Source: Burkholderia dolosa (GTDB lineage: Bacteria > Pseudomonadota > Gammaproteobacteria > Burkholderiales > Burkholderiaceae). Taken from it: 64,000 bases of DNA. The notes under the pieces are model-generated. The model was not told the DNA's origin. It worked only from the letters and a program-made list of their open reading frames with translations, and searched no databases. How positions within the stretch are numbered: the first letter of the stretch is position 1; each line of letters opens with the position of its first letter. This document shows, piece after piece, positions 25,809 to 39,132 of this stretch. The translations under genes and the position numbers were made by a program. The DNA lies in contig NZ_CABVPR010000026.1 in assembly GCF_902499135.1 (NCBI RefSeq), forward strand, positions 1 to 64,000. Direction: 5' to 3'.

Positions 25809-28295
25809 ATGCGCGTGTGGTGGATCGCGTTCGCGCTCGGCGTAGTCGTGCTGCAGCGGCAGGCGGCGTTGCCGGGTGCGATCGTCTGGGCGACGGGCGC
25901 GGCCGTGCTCGCGGGCTGCGCGCTGCTCCGTGCATGGTGCGTGCGCCGTTGCCGCGCACGCGCGGGCATCGCGCTCGGCTGGACGCTGTGCGCGCTCGCC
26001 GCTTGCGCGACCGGGTTCGGCTATGCGGCCGCGCGTGCCGAATGGCGATTGCGCGACAGTCTGCCGGTCGAGTGGGAAGGACGCGACATCGTCGTCACGG
26101 GCGTGATCCGCGGATTGCCGACGATCGACGAGACCGGCGCGCGGCTGCTGCTCGCGGTCGAATCGAACGATGCGGCACTCGCGCGATTTCCGCCGTTGAT
26201 CCGGTTGTCGTGGCGCGCCTATGGCGCGACGGACGCGCGCGATGCGATTCCCGAACTGCGTGCCGCGCAGCGCTGGCGCGTCGTCGTGCGGCTGAAGCGT
26301 CCGCATGCGGAGGCGAACGACGGCGTGCGCGACAGCGAGGCGGCGTGGCTTGCCGCGGGGATTCGCGCGATCGGCTATGTCGTCGCGCCGCAGCGCGCGG
26401 TGTTGCTCGATGCGCGCGCGTCGGGATGGCGCGCATCGATCGATCGGCTTCGGGACGTGCTGCGTGCGCGCATCGGCGCGACGCTCGGCGTCGACGCGCG
26501 GCATCGCGGCATCGTCGCCGCACTCGCGATCGGCGACCAGTCCGGCATCGGCGACGAAGACTGGCGCGTACTGCGCAATACCGGCACGAGCCACCTCGTC
26601 GCGATCTCCGGCTTGCACGTCGGGCTGGTCGGCGCGATCGCCGGCGGGCTCGTGTCGATCGCATGGCGCCGCGTGCGCTGGCGCGCGCGGGCCGCGACGC
26701 TGATCGTGCCCGCGCCGTACGCGGCGTCGGTCGCGGCGCTGCTGGCGGCGGCCGGCTACGCGGCACTTGCCGGTTTCAACGTGCCGGCCCAGCGCTCGTG
26801 GTGGATGATCGCGGCCGGCGGCGTCGCCTATCTGGCCGGGCGCAGCGTGCCGACGTCCGCGGTGCTGTGCGCGGCGCTCGGCGGCGTGCTGCTCGCCGAT
26901 CCGTGGGCTGTGCTGTCGGCCGGGTTCTGGCTGTCGTTCGGTGCGGTCGCCGTGATTCTGCTCGCCGTCGCCGGCTGGCGCGCCGCGCGCGCGTTCGACG
27001 GGACGGACGAAGCGGAAGACGACGATGCGGCGAGCCGCGGGCGGCGGCTGCGAGCGTGGGGCAAACGCGCGGCGCGTCGCATCGCGGAGGCCGCGCGCGT
27101 GCAGTACGCGGTGACGATCGGTCTCGCGCCGCTGACGGCCGCGTGGTTCGCGCAGATCTCGATATCGGGGCCGTTCGGCAATGCGTTCGCGATTCCGTGG
27201 GTCAGCTCGGTGGTCACGCCGATCGTGCTGGCCGGCATCGCGCTGCCCGCGCCGCTCGACGCGTACGCGTTTCGTGTCGCGCACGCGGCGCTCGAACCGA
27301 TGATGGTGCTGCTCGGGCGGCTGGCCGACTGGCCGGCCGGCGTATGGTGGCTGCGCATGCCCGACTGGCCGGTGCTGGTGCTCGCGTGCGTCGGTGTCGC
27401 GTGGGCGCTGATGCCGCGCGTCTGGCCGCTGCGCTGGGCGGCGCCGCTCACGTGGCTGCCGCTCGTCGCGCCGGCATCCGATGCGCCGCCACCCGGCGGC
27501 TTCCGGCTGACCGTGCTCGACGTCGGGCAGGGCGCGGCGGTGCTCGTTCAGACCGCGCGCCGCACGTTGCTGTTCGATGCGGGACCGGGCGCGGAGTCCA
27601 CGCATGCGGGCGCGCGGATCGTCGCGCCGGCGCTGCGCGCCCGCGGGATCGGCACGCTCGATGCGCTGGTGATCAGTCATGGGGACGCCGATCATGCGGG
27701 CGGCGCGCCGGCCGTCTATGCGGCCGTCGACGTACGTCAGCTGCTCGCCGGCGTTGCGCCGACGAGCCCGCTGTGGCGCGATGCGCGCGCTGCCGGCGTG
27801 ACGGACCGGTTGCCGTGCGCGGCCGGGCAGCGCTGGACCTGGGACGGCGTCGCGTTCACGATGCTGTGGCCGGCGGGCGGTCCCGGCGCCGGTTCGTCGA
27901 ACGGGCAGTCGTGCGTGCTGCGCATCGATGCGGGCGGCACGTCCGCGTTGCTGACCGGCGACATCGACGCGCGCGCGGAGCGCCGGCTCGTCGACGATGC
28001 GGCGGACGCGCTCGCCGCGCAGATCCTCATCGTTCCGCACCACGGCAGCCGCACGTCGTCGATCGAGCCTTTCCTCGACTCGGTCCGGCCGCGCGTCGCG
28101 GTATTTCCTGTAGGCTATCGCAACCGTTTCGGGCATCCGCACCGCACCGTTCTGGCGCGCTATGGACTGCGCGGGATTCCGTTGCCGCGCACCGATCTCG
28201 ACGGCGCGGTGCGGTTCGAGGTGGCGCCGGCAGGCGGCGGTTTCGCATTCGAGCGGTATCGCGACACGCAGCGGCGCTACTGGATGGATCGGTGA
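25809..28295 (+). CDS. comEC: ComEC/Rec2 family DNA internalisation protein
   Basis: Inner-membrane channel for single-stranded DNA uptake during natural transformation. The 828-residue protein has N-terminal helices with a periplasmic DUF4131-like domain (about 60-200). A Competence multi-helix core follows (about 220-520), opening with ISGLHVGLVG. The C-terminal metallo-beta-lactamase domain shows LDVGQGAAVLV, SHGDADHAGG and PHHGSRTSS. The ATG at 25809 has a GAGGAGGTG ribosome site. No pilus or comEA genes are nearby, so competence cannot be judged here. Confidence 0.93.
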   Translation: MRVWWIAFALGVVVLQRQAALPGAIVWATGAAVLAGCALLRAWCVRRCRARAGIALGWTLCALAACATGFGYAAARAEWRLRDSLPVEWEGRDIVVTGVIRGLPTIDETGARLLLAVESNDAALARFPPLIRLSWRAYGATDARDAIPELRAAQRWRVVVRLKRPHAEANDGVRDSEAAWLAAGIRAIGYVVAPQRAVLLDARASGWRASIDRLRDVLRARIGATLGVDARHRGIVAALAIGDQSGIGDEDWRVLRNTGTSHLVAISGLHVGLVGAIAGGLVSIAWRRVRWRARAATLIVPAPYAASVAALLAAAGYAALAGFNVPAQRSWWMIAAGGVAYLAGRSVPTSAVLCAALGGVLLADPWAVLSAGFWLSFGAVAVILLAVAGWRAARAFDGTDEAEDDDAASRGRRLRAWGKRAARRIAEAARVQYAVTIGLAPLTAAWFAQISISGPFGNAFAIPWVSSVVTPIVLAGIALPAPLDAYAFRVAHAALEPMMVLLGRLADWPAGVWWLRMPDWPVLVLACVGVAWALMPRVWPLRWAAPLTWLPLVAPASDAPPPGGFRLTVLDVGQGAAVLVQTARRTLLFDAGPGAESTHAGARIVAPALRARGIGTLDALVISHGDADHAGGAPAVYAAVDVRQLLAGVAPTSPLWRDARAAGVTDRLPCAAGQRWTWDGVAFTMLWPAGGPGAGSSNGQSCVLRIDAGGTSALLTGDIDARAERRLVDDAADALAAQILIVPHHGSRTSSIEPFLDSVRPRVAVFPVGYRNRFGHPHRTVLARYGLRGIPLPRTDLDGAVRFEVAPAGGGFAFERYRDTQRRYWMDR

Positions 28296-28473
28296 GCGTG
28301 TTTCGACGCGGGCAGCCGGCAACGACCGCATGCACCGCTGCGCTGCCGCAGCGTGCAAAGCAGCGCGCAACGGCAGAAGCCGCGATCCGAATCGAATCGC
28401 GAATCGACCGCGAAGCGCGGAATCGCAGCCGGGGCGCCGCACGGGTTCCGATCGACACAGGAGACATCGGCGT

Positions 28474-29319
28474 TTGAAGGACATCCTCCATTTCTCGCAT
28501 GCGAACGGCTTTCCGGCGTCGACGTACCGGACGATCTTCGCCGAACTGGCCGACGACTACGAGGTGCGCTATATCGAACGGATCGGCCACGACCGGCGCT
28601 ATCCGGTCACGCGCGACTGGCCGCACCTCGTCGAGCAGCTGCTCGACGACGTCGGCAGCCGTTACGAGCGTCCCGTGTGGCTCGTCGGTCATTCGCTCGG
28701 CGGCTACCTGTCGTTGATGGCCGCGCTGAAGAAACCGCAGTGGGTGCGCGGCGTGGTGATGATCGATTCGCCGATCATCGCGGGCTGGCGCGCCCGCGCA
28801 TTGCGTGCGAGCCAGTGGGCGGGGCTCGACGAGCGGCTGTCGCCGGCCGCCGCGACGCGCAAGCGGCGCACGCGCTGGCCGAGCCGCGACGAGGTCTGGC
28901 GGCATTTTCGCGAGAAGCCGGCATTCGCGCGCTGGGACGAACGAATGCTCGCCGACTACATCGACTACGCGATTCCGCAGGCCGGCGCCGGCGGCGAACG
29001 CGCGCTCGCGTTCGACCGGCAGATCGAATATCTGATCTACCGGACGCTGCCGCATACGCTCGGCCCGCGGCTTGCGCACGGCGCGCCGGTGCCGCTCGGC
29101 TTTCTCGCCGGCACGCGCTCGCGCGAGGTGCGGCAGGTCGGGCTCGACGCGACGCGGCGCGCGGCGCGCGGGCGCATCGAGTGGGTCGAAGGCAGTCATC
29201 TGTTTCCGATGGAGCGGCCGATCGAAACGGCGCGCGCATTGCAGCGGATGCTGAATTCGCTGAAGGCGGAAGAGGGCGGCGCGCCGCCGCACGACTTGCC
29301 GCTTGCGAAGCGCGCCTGA
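28474..29319 (+). CDS. Alpha/beta hydrolase
   Basis: Serine hydrolase of 281 residues and unknown substrate. The nucleophile elbow is GHSLGGYL near residue 72, with a preceding HANGFPAST oxyanion segment near the start. A C-terminal histidine, in VEGSHLFPMERP, completes the triad. The TTG start at 28474 follows AGGAG, and homology-like sequence begins immediately (KDILHFSHANGF). An open frame extends upstream to 28162 inside comEC but has no ribosome site. It resembles esterases or lactonases, but the substrate cannot be stated. Confidence 0.82.
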   Translation: MKDILHFSHANGFPASTYRTIFAELADDYEVRYIERIGHDRRYPVTRDWPHLVEQLLDDVGSRYERPVWLVGHSLGGYLSLMAALKKPQWVRGVVMIDSPIIAGWRARALRASQWAGLDERLSPAAATRKRRTRWPSRDEVWRHFREKPAFARWDERMLADYIDYAIPQAGAGGERALAFDRQIEYLIYRTLPHTLGPRLAHGAPVPLGFLAGTRSREVRQVGLDATRRAARGRIEWVEGSHLFPMERPIETARALQRMLNSLKAEEGGAPPHDLPLAKRA

Positions 29320-29508
29320 GCAGCGGCTTCGTCGTGCGGGCGCCGAGCGATCGGGCGGCCGCCGCACCGGCGTTGCCAAGGCTTCCCGGCGATGCGGCAA
29401 CCGCATCGACGCGGCCGCCGACGGCACCGCGCGGACGGCCGGCAACGCCGTCCCGCACGGGCGTCGCGCGGCGTCGCGACGGGGTGCGATCATCGCGCCA
29501 TTTGCTGA

Positions 29509-32072
<2,564 letters not shown>

Positions 32073-32148
32073 AGACCGAATGAACCTTGCGGCGGCTTCG
32101 CGCGTCAGTAGCGAAAGCAGTCCCGGCGCGCATGTCGTCGCAGCTTGA

Positions 32149-33462
<1,314 letters not shown>

Positions 33463-33490
33463 CGCGCTACTATCGGGTTAGTCCTGTCGA

Positions 33491-33526
33491 CGCCGCTCTG
33501 TGCAGATGCGCGGAGCGGCGCTTCTT
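33491..33526 (+). terminator. Possible weak terminator or attenuator between eno and ftsB
   Basis: CGCCGCTC and GAGCGGCG form an 8 bp stem around a 14-base loop, followed by CTTCTT. The short T-rich tail means read-through to ftsB is likely. Confidence 0.35.
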
Positions 33527-33543
33527 ATATCTGCGTCTTCTAC

Positions 33544-33966
33544 ATGCGGCTTGTCACTGTCGTCCTGATTGCGTTGCTGGCGCTCATTCAGTACCCGCTA
33601 TGGTGGGGACACGGCGGCTGGCTGCGGGTGCATGAACTGCGTCAGCAGCTCGATGACCAGCTCCGGAAGAACGCAGACGAGAAGCTGCGCAACGAACGCA
33701 TTGCCGGCGAAGTGCAGGATCTGCAAAGCGGCACGGCGGCGATCGAGGAGCGCGCGCGCTACGAGATGGGCATGGTGAAGGACGGCGAAGTGTTCGTGCA
33801 GTTCGTATCGCCGAATGCGCCGTCGGCGCCGGTGAGCAACACGCCGTCGAGCACGTCGACGCGCGGCGCGGTGTCGTCGGCGCCGGTGCGTGTCGTACCG
33901 AATCCGCAATCGATCGCGAAACCGTCGCGGCATCACGGCGGCAAGGACAAGGCCGCGCATCACTGA
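33544..33966 (+). CDS. ftsB: Cell division protein FtsB
   Basis: Bitopic inner-membrane protein that joins FtsL and FtsQ in the divisome. The 140-residue product has one transmembrane helix (about 3-20). A coiled coil follows (about 28-75, with [21 protein letters not shown]). The conserved segment [21 protein letters not shown] comes next, then a Ser/Pro/Ala tail that is longer than in E. coli (103 residues). The position after eno is the standard one. The ribosome site is poor. Confidence 0.92.
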   Translation: MRLVTVVLIALLALIQYPLWWGHGGWLRVHELRQQLDDQLRKNADEKLRNERIAGEVQDLQSGTAAIEERARYEMGMVKDGEVFVQFVSPNAPSAPVSNTPSSTSTRGAVSSAPVRVVPNPQSIAKPSRHHGGKDKAAHH

Positions 33967-33989
33967 CGCGGCGATCCATCGATCGATTG

Positions 33990-34018
33990 AAAAAGCGCGG
34001 GAAATGCCGCGCTTTTTT
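33990..34018. terminator. Terminator after ftsB
   Basis: AAGCGCGG-GAAATG-CCGCGCTT with six T on the plus strand and five A before the stem, so it can also serve the convergent lipoprotein gene. Confidence 0.85.
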
Positions 34019-34062
34019 ATTTCCGACGATTCGTCAATCGCGTCGATCGGGCCGACGACGCA

Positions 34063-34413
34063 TCACCACCACCAGCCCGGATAGCCGTAGCCGATGCCGG
34101 TTCCCCAGCGATTTCCCCATCCGCCGCTGTAATAGCCGCCGTAGACGGTGACGGGCGGCGGCGCGTAGTACGCCCATGCGCGCGCTGCAGCCTCGGCCGC
34201 CATCGCGTCGTTCTGTTCGCGCAACACCTGCTTGTCGATCTCGTCGTAGCGTTTGCGCTCGGCGGCCGACAGTGTCGGCGGCTGGCCTGCCGACGCGCCC
34301 GATTCGGGCAGGCGGCTCAGGATCGTGGACGATGGCGGCACCGCGCAGCCGGCCACGGCAAGTGTGCCGACGGCGACGCCGATGACGACGATGGTGCGGA
34401 ACGGGCGATTCAT
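34063..34413 (-). CDS. Small predicted lipoprotein with Gly/Tyr/Trp-rich tail
   Basis: 116 residues, function unknown. The signal peptide ends in the lipobox LAVAGC (C23), so it should be lipid-anchored to the envelope. A charged helical middle follows (about 50-85, AAERKRYDEIDKQVLREQN). The C-terminus is rich in Tyr, Gly and Trp and ends GYPGWWW. It has a fair ribosome site (AGGAGAAACAG before the ATG). Its closest neighbour on the same strand is hslO, 133 bp upstream, with no obvious functional link. Confidence 0.75.
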   Translation of the reverse strand: MNRPFRTIVVIGVAVGTLAVAGCAVPPSSTILSRLPESGASAGQPPTLSAAERKRYDEIDKQVLREQNDAMAAEAAARAWAYYAPPPVTVYGGYYSGGWGNRWGTGIGYGYPGWWW

Positions 34414-34546
34414 CTGTTTCTCCTGCGGCGCGCCGGCGGCGGAAGGCGGCTTGCGCCGAAGGCCGGGCCTGCGGCGCGCGAGCCCTGCGTGCGATGCTCG
34501 TGCGTCATTATGCGCCCGCGCGGTCGCGTGCGCGTGCGCCGCTCAC

Positions 34547-35497
34547 TCAGTGACGCTGGCTCGTCGCGGGCGTCACGCCGGCCGCGACTTCCGGTGCGGC
34601 GAACAACTGCGCAACGTCGACCGGATCGAATTCGTAGCGCTGGTTGCAGAACTCGCAGTGGATCTCGACGTGGCCGCGCTCGGCGATCACGCTGTCGACT
34701 TCCTCGCGGCCGAGCATGCGCAGCATCGCGCCGACCTTCTCGCGCGAGCACGAGCACTGAAAGCGCGTGCCGGCCGGTTCGAAGTGCTGCACGTTCTCCT
34801 GCCAGAAGAGCCGGCGAAACACCACTTCGGGCTCGACTTCGAGCAGTTCCTTTGCGGACAGCGTGCCGCCGAGCGTGCACACGCGCTCCCACGTGTCGAT
34901 GTCGGTCTCGGCATTGCGCGGCACGATTCCGCCGTCGCCCGGCAGCTTCTGCAGCAGCATTCCGACCGCGCGGTCGCGGTCGGCCGCGAGCCACAGCCGC
35001 GTGTCGAGCTGCTCCGAGTGGTGCATGTAATGCTCGAGCACCTGCGAAATCGATTCGAGCGGACCGTCGACGCCGTTCAGCGGCACGATGCCCTGGTACG
35101 GCTGCTGGCCCGGCTGCTTGTCGGCCGGATCGAGCGTGATCACGCAGCGGCCGTGGCCGCTCGCGTTCACGAGCGTGGCGAAGCTCGCGTCGTCGCCGAT
35201 CGTCTGCGCCGCATCGCCGGAGAACTTCGCGGTCGCCCGCATCGACAGATCCGAGCTGCACTGGACGACCAGCATCTTCACCGGCCCGTCGCCGAAGATC
35301 TGCATGATCAGGGTGCCGTGAAATTTCAGGTTCGCGGACAGCAGCGCGCACGCGGCCATCATCTCGCCGAGCACCGTGCGCACCGGGGCAGGGTAGTCGC
35401 GCCGCGCGAGCACTTCCTGCCACGTATTGCGCAGCGAAACGATTTCGCCGCGCACGGGCGCCGCATTGAACATGAATTTCTGTAACTGGTCGCTCAC
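34547..35497 (-). CDS. hslO: Redox-regulated chaperone Hsp33
   Basis: Cytosolic holdase activated when oxidants release its zinc and form disulfides. The 316-residue protein has the zinc-binding C-terminal cysteines CSCSREKV and CEFCNQRY, and the family core MMAACALLSANLKFHG. The GTG at 35497 (MSDQLQKFMFN) follows AAGGAAC and was preferred to the upstream ATG at 35560, which would extend into the neighbouring gene. It lies 25 bp after the gamma-carbonic-anhydrase gene, so the two probably share a transcript. Confidence 0.94.
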   Translation of the reverse strand: MSDQLQKFMFNAAPVRGEIVSLRNTWQEVLARRDYPAPVRTVLGEMMAACALLSANLKFHGTLIMQIFGDGPVKMLVVQCSSDLSMRATAKFSGDAAQTIGDDASFATLVNASGHGRCVITLDPADKQPGQQPYQGIVPLNGVDGPLESISQVLEHYMHHSEQLDTRLWLAADRDRAVGMLLQKLPGDGGIVPRNAETDIDTWERVCTLGGTLSAKELLEVEPEVVFRRLFWQENVQHFEPAGTRFQCSCSREKVGAMLRMLGREEVDSVIAERGHVEIHCEFCNQRYEFDPVDVAQLFAAPEVAAGVTPATSQRH

Positions 35498-35522
35498 TCT
35501 TGTTCCTTGAAATCCGCGCGGA

Positions 35523-36047
35523 TCATCCGATCCGCACAAGTTGCTCCTTGAAATGCGCACGCCGCTCGACGTACGTCGTCGCGTTCCTGCGCAGCCGCGC
35601 GACGTCCTCGTCCGACAGCTCGCGCACGACCTTCGCCGGGGCGCCGAGAATCAGCGAGTTGTCCGGGAACGTCTTGCCTTCCGTCACGACGGCGCCGGCG
35701 CCGACCAGACAGTTGCGGCCGATGACCGCACCATTCAAGACCACCGCCTGGATGCCGATCAGCGAACCTTCTCCGATTGTGCAGCCGTGCAGCATCGCCT
35801 GGTGCCCGATCGTCACGTTCTCGGCGATCGTCAGCGGGAAGCCGGGGTCGGTGTGGAGCACCGCGCCTTCCTGGACGTTGCTGCCCGCACCGACGGTGAT
35901 CGTCTCGTTGTCGCCGCGAATCGTCGCGCCGAACCACACGCTCGCGTTTTCCTCGAGCACGACCTTGCCGATGATGGCCGCCGTGTCGGCGACGAACACG
36001 CTTTCGTGGATCGTCGGGGCCGTATCGCCCAGCTTGTAGATCGTCAC
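35523..36047 (-). CDS. Gamma-carbonic anhydrase family protein (YrdA-like)
   Basis: Left-handed beta-helix protein of 174 residues with hexapeptide repeats. Zinc ligands are visible as histidines in VLHTDPGFP, IGHQAMLHGC and nearby turns, matching the YrdA/PaaY group. True carbonic-anhydrase activity is uncertain in this subgroup. The GTG start at 36047 follows AAGGAG closely, and homology begins there (TIYKLGDTAPTIHESVFVA). A much longer frame upstream (to 36650) is antisense to the next gene and not supported. Confidence 0.9.
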   Translation of the reverse strand: MTIYKLGDTAPTIHESVFVADTAAIIGKVVLEENASVWFGATIRGDNETITVGAGSNVQEGAVLHTDPGFPLTIAENVTIGHQAMLHGCTIGEGSLIGIQAVVLNGAVIGRNCLVGAGAVVTEGKTFPDNSLILGAPAKVVRELSDEDVARLRRNATTYVERRAHFKEQLVRIG

Positions 36048-36188
36048 GGAGTCTCCTTGTCTCTTCGATGGTGGGCGCCGGTAGAATGGCGCGTCGGTCG
36101 GCCGAGCGCGTCGCGTCGCGGCACAGACGCGTATTCTAAACCGTCGCGTGCGCACGCTCGTGCGTACGCACGCGACGTGTCCCCGTTT

Positions 36189-37046
36189 ATGAGCATGGAG
36201 TCTTCTTCTTTCACCGATGCGGCCGTTTGCGTGCGCCGCGCCGCACTCGACGCACTGCGCGTGCGCGAGCCGCTCGCGAAGGCGGCGCAGGTGCGCGCGC
36301 TGTACGATGCATGGCTGGCCGGACAGGCGGCGATTTCGCCGTCGCTTCAGCTGTCCGAGCCCGACGATCTGCCGGGCCGCCCCGCGCGTCCGGCGCTCGT
36401 CGAGCCGCGTCAGCTGGAGCGGCGCAGCATGCGCTCGCCGGAGGGTCGCGCGGTGCTGCTGCACGCGCTCGCGCATATCGAATTCAACGCGATCAACCTC
36501 GCGCTGGACGCGGTATGGCGCTTCGCCGGGCTGCCCGAAGCGTTCTATGCGGACTGGCTGAAGGTCGCGGCCGAGGAGGCTTATCACTTCACGCTGCTGT
36601 CCGATAGGCTGGCAGCGTTCGGCCATACGTACGGCGACTTCCCGGCGCACAACGGGCTGTGGGAAATGTGCGAACGCACGCGCGCCGACGTGCTCGCGCG
36701 CATGGCGCTGGTGCCGCGCACGCTCGAGGCGCGCGGGCTAGACGCGTCGCCGCCGATTCGCGCGCGCCTCGCGCAGGCCGGCGACGACGCATCCGCGGCG
36801 ATTCTCGACGTGATCTTGCGCGACGAAATCGGCCACGTCGCGATCGGCAATCGCTGGTTTCGGCATCTGTGCGTCGAGAGCGGCCGCGATCCGGTGCCGA
36901 CCTATCGACAGCTCGCCGACCAATATCGCGCGCCGCGGCTGCGCGGGCCGTTCAATTTCGATGCGCGGCGCGACGCCGGCTTCGAGCAGGCGGAACTCGA
37001 CGAACTGGCCGCGCAGGACGGCGCCGACGGCAGCGCGAACGGCTAG
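36189..37046 (+). CDS. DUF455 family ferritin-like protein
   Basis: Predicted diiron ferritin-like protein of 285 residues, related in fold to MiaE-type hydroxylases. Glutamate/histidine ligand motifs occur in order: LAHIEFNAINLALD, AAEEAYHFTLL and RDEIGHVAIG, giving the E...ExxH...E...ExxH pattern. The biochemical role is unknown. The start is the ATG at 36189, with 36195 as an alternative. It is divergent from the gamma-carbonic anhydrase. The 142 bp between them contains TAGAAT at 36082, a possible -10. Confidence 0.85.
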   Translation: MSMESSSFTDAAVCVRRAALDALRVREPLAKAAQVRALYDAWLAGQAAISPSLQLSEPDDLPGRPARPALVEPRQLERRSMRSPEGRAVLLHALAHIEFNAINLALDAVWRFAGLPEAFYADWLKVAAEEAYHFTLLSDRLAAFGHTYGDFPAHNGLWEMCERTRADVLARMALVPRTLEARGLDASPPIRARLAQAGDDASAAILDVILRDEIGHVAIGNRWFRHLCVESGRDPVPTYRQLADQYRAPRLRGPFNFDARRDAGFEQAELDELAAQDGADGSANG

Positions 37047-37224
37047 CGGCGCACAGCGTCGTCGTTGCAGCGTTTTTTGCCGCATCGATGTGCGTCTTTA
37101 ACCGGCCCGTATAGCCGGCGGCGCTGGGCTGCAGCCACCGTCGATCGCATCGCCTGAACATTGATCCATCCCGCTGCTAGAGCCCAGCCTCCACGTCAGC
37201 ACGCCGACGCCGAGGCGTCGCCGT

Positions 37225-37230
37225 TATAAT
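37225..37230 (+). promoter_or_regulatory. Candidate -10 of the hydrolase gene
   Basis: TATAAT, 30 bp upstream of the ATG at 37261. No good -35 is visible at 16-18 bp. Confidence 0.4.
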
Positions 37231-37260
37231 CGAACGACCATTCTTTTTTTGGCGGTCGCA

Positions 37261-38151
37261 ATGAATGCCTCGAGTTCTGTCTCCGATTTCGTCACAGTGC
37301 GCGGCGTCCGGCTGCATGTGCGGCGCTGGGGACGGCCCGATGCGCCGACGCTGTTCATGCTGCACGGCTGGATGGATGTCGCCGCATCGTTCCAGTTCGT
37401 CGTCGACGCGCTCGCCGGCGACTGGCAGGTGATCGCGCCCGACGCGCGCGGCTTCGGGCTGTCCGACTGGCCGGTCGCGCGGCAGGGCGGCGGGCACTAC
37501 TGGTTCCACGACTATCTCGGCGATCTCGATGCGCTCGTCGACCACTACGCGCCGAACGGTGACGTCAATCTGGTCGGGCACAGCATGGGCGCGAACGTCG
37601 TGTGCCTGTACGCCGGCGCACGGCCGGAGCGCGTGCGGCGCGTCGTCGATCTCGAAGGGTTCGGGCTCGCGCCCGCGCGGGCCGAGCAGGCGCCGCGCCG
37701 GTTGCGCGGCTGGCTCGACGAACTGCGCGAGCCGCCGGCGTTGCGGTCGTATGCGTCGCTCGACGAAGTCGCGGCGCGCCTGACCAAGACGAATCCACGG
37801 CTGGATCCGCGCCGCGCCGCATTTCTCGCTGCGCACTGGTCGAGGCGCGGCGACGACGGTCGCTACCATCTGCTCGCGGACCCCGCGCACAAGATGCCGG
37901 GCCCGCTGCTGTACCGGCTCGACGAGGTGATGGCCGTATGGGCGCAGGTACGCGCGAAGGTGCTGCACGTCGAGGCCGTCAATTCGCCGACGCTCGCGCA
38001 CCTCGCCGGCGACATCCCGCTGCCGGAGTTCAAGGCACGCTTCAACGCGTTTCCGGACTGGCGCGAGAAGCTCGTCGAGGACGCGGGCCACATGGTGCAT
38101 CACGACCAGCCGGAGCAGATCGCCGCGCTGATCGAGGCGTTCTGCGCGTGA
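37261..38151 (+). CDS. Alpha/beta hydrolase
   Basis: Serine hydrolase of 296 residues. It has the oxyanion HGWMD motif near residue 39, the nucleophile elbow GHSMGANV near residue 105, and a late histidine in DAGHMVHHDQPEQIA. The sequence resembles epoxide-hydrolase or haloperoxidase-like esterases, but the substrate is unknown. The ATG at 37261 (MNASSSVSDF) was chosen over an upstream TTG at 37249. Confidence 0.85.
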   Translation: MNASSSVSDFVTVRGVRLHVRRWGRPDAPTLFMLHGWMDVAASFQFVVDALAGDWQVIAPDARGFGLSDWPVARQGGGHYWFHDYLGDLDALVDHYAPNGDVNLVGHSMGANVVCLYAGARPERVRRVVDLEGFGLAPARAEQAPRRLRGWLDELREPPALRSYASLDEVAARLTKTNPRLDPRRAAFLAAHWSRRGDDGRYHLLADPAHKMPGPLLYRLDEVMAVWAQVRAKVLHVEAVNSPTLAHLAGDIPLPEFKARFNAFPDWREKLVEDAGHMVHHDQPEQIAALIEAFCA

Positions 38152-38222
38152 CGGTTCGGCCGGCGCGGCACGCACGCCGGCGGCGAATTGCGGCGTTGCA
38201 GTAGAATGAAGCTTCACCTGCC

Positions 38223-39062
38223 ATGCCGACAATGAACGCCGATCTCCACTGCCATTCCAATGTTTCCGACGGGCTGCTGTCGCCCGTCGACGTCGCGCGC
38301 CGCGCGCACGCAGGCGGCGTGACGCTGTGGGCGCTCACCGATCACGACGAGATCGGCGGCCAGGCGGCGGCGCGCAGCGAGGCGGAAGCGCTCGGGATGC
38401 GCTATCTGTGCGGCGTCGAGATTTCGGTCACGTGGGCGTCGCGCACCGTGCATATCGTCGGTTTGAACGTCGACCCGGCGAATCCCGCGCTCGTCGACGG
38501 CCTGCACCGCACGCGCCACGGCCGCGCGGCTCGCGCGCAGGCGATCGGCGCTCAGCTCGCGACGCTCGGCATTCCCGGCGCCTATGAAGGCGCGCTGAAG
38601 TTCGTATCGAATCCCGACCTCATCTCGCGCACGCACTTCGCGCGTTTTCTCGTCGAGAACGGCCATGCCGAGTCGACTGCCGACGTGTTCGACCGTCTGC
38701 TCGGCGACGGCAAGCCGGGCTTCGTTCCGCATCGTTGGGCGACGCTGTCCGACGCGGTTCGGTGGATTCGCGGCGCGGGCGGCGAGGCCGTCGTCGCGCA
38801 CCCGGGCCGCTACCGCTATACACCGGTCGAATTCGACGCGTTCTTCGGCGAGTTCATCGATCTCGGCGGCCGCGCGATCGAAGTCGTCACCGGCAGTCAT
38901 ACGCCGGACCAGTACCGCGAATATGCGGACGTCGCGCGTCGTTTCGGCTTCGAAGCGTCGCGCGGCTCGGATTTCCATGCGCCGGGCGAGGGGCGTGTCG
39001 AGCTCGGCAGCCTGCCGCCGCTGCCGTCCGACCTGAAACCGGTGTGGGAGCGCTGGCTCTGA
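38223..39062 (+). CDS. PHP-domain phosphoesterase, RNase AM / YciV family
   Basis: Metal-dependent PHP phosphoesterase of 279 residues. Metal ligands appear in DLHCHSNVSDG (residues 7-17), LTDHDEIGG, CGVEISVTW, HPGRYRYT and the C-terminal SDFHAPGEG. The family (E. coli YciV/TrpH) hydrolyses 3',5'-nucleotide phosphates and trims rRNA 5' ends. The ATG at 38232 is an alternative start. In E. coli the neighbour is yciO, as here, which supports orthology. Confidence 0.88.
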   Translation: MPTMNADLHCHSNVSDGLLSPVDVARRAHAGGVTLWALTDHDEIGGQAAARSEAEALGMRYLCGVEISVTWASRTVHIVGLNVDPANPALVDGLHRTRHGRAARAQAIGAQLATLGIPGAYEGALKFVSNPDLISRTHFARFLVENGHAESTADVFDRLLGDGKPGFVPHRWATLSDAVRWIRGAGGEAVVAHPGRYRYTPVEFDAFFGEFIDLGGRAIEVVTGSHTPDQYREYADVARRFGFEASRGSDFHAPGEGRVELGSLPPLPSDLKPVWERWL

Positions 39063-39132
39063 CGCGACGCGGCAGCCTGCCGCTGCGTTTCGCGTCATTG
39101 CGCACCCGACCAATCCCTCTTTACGTTCCCCC

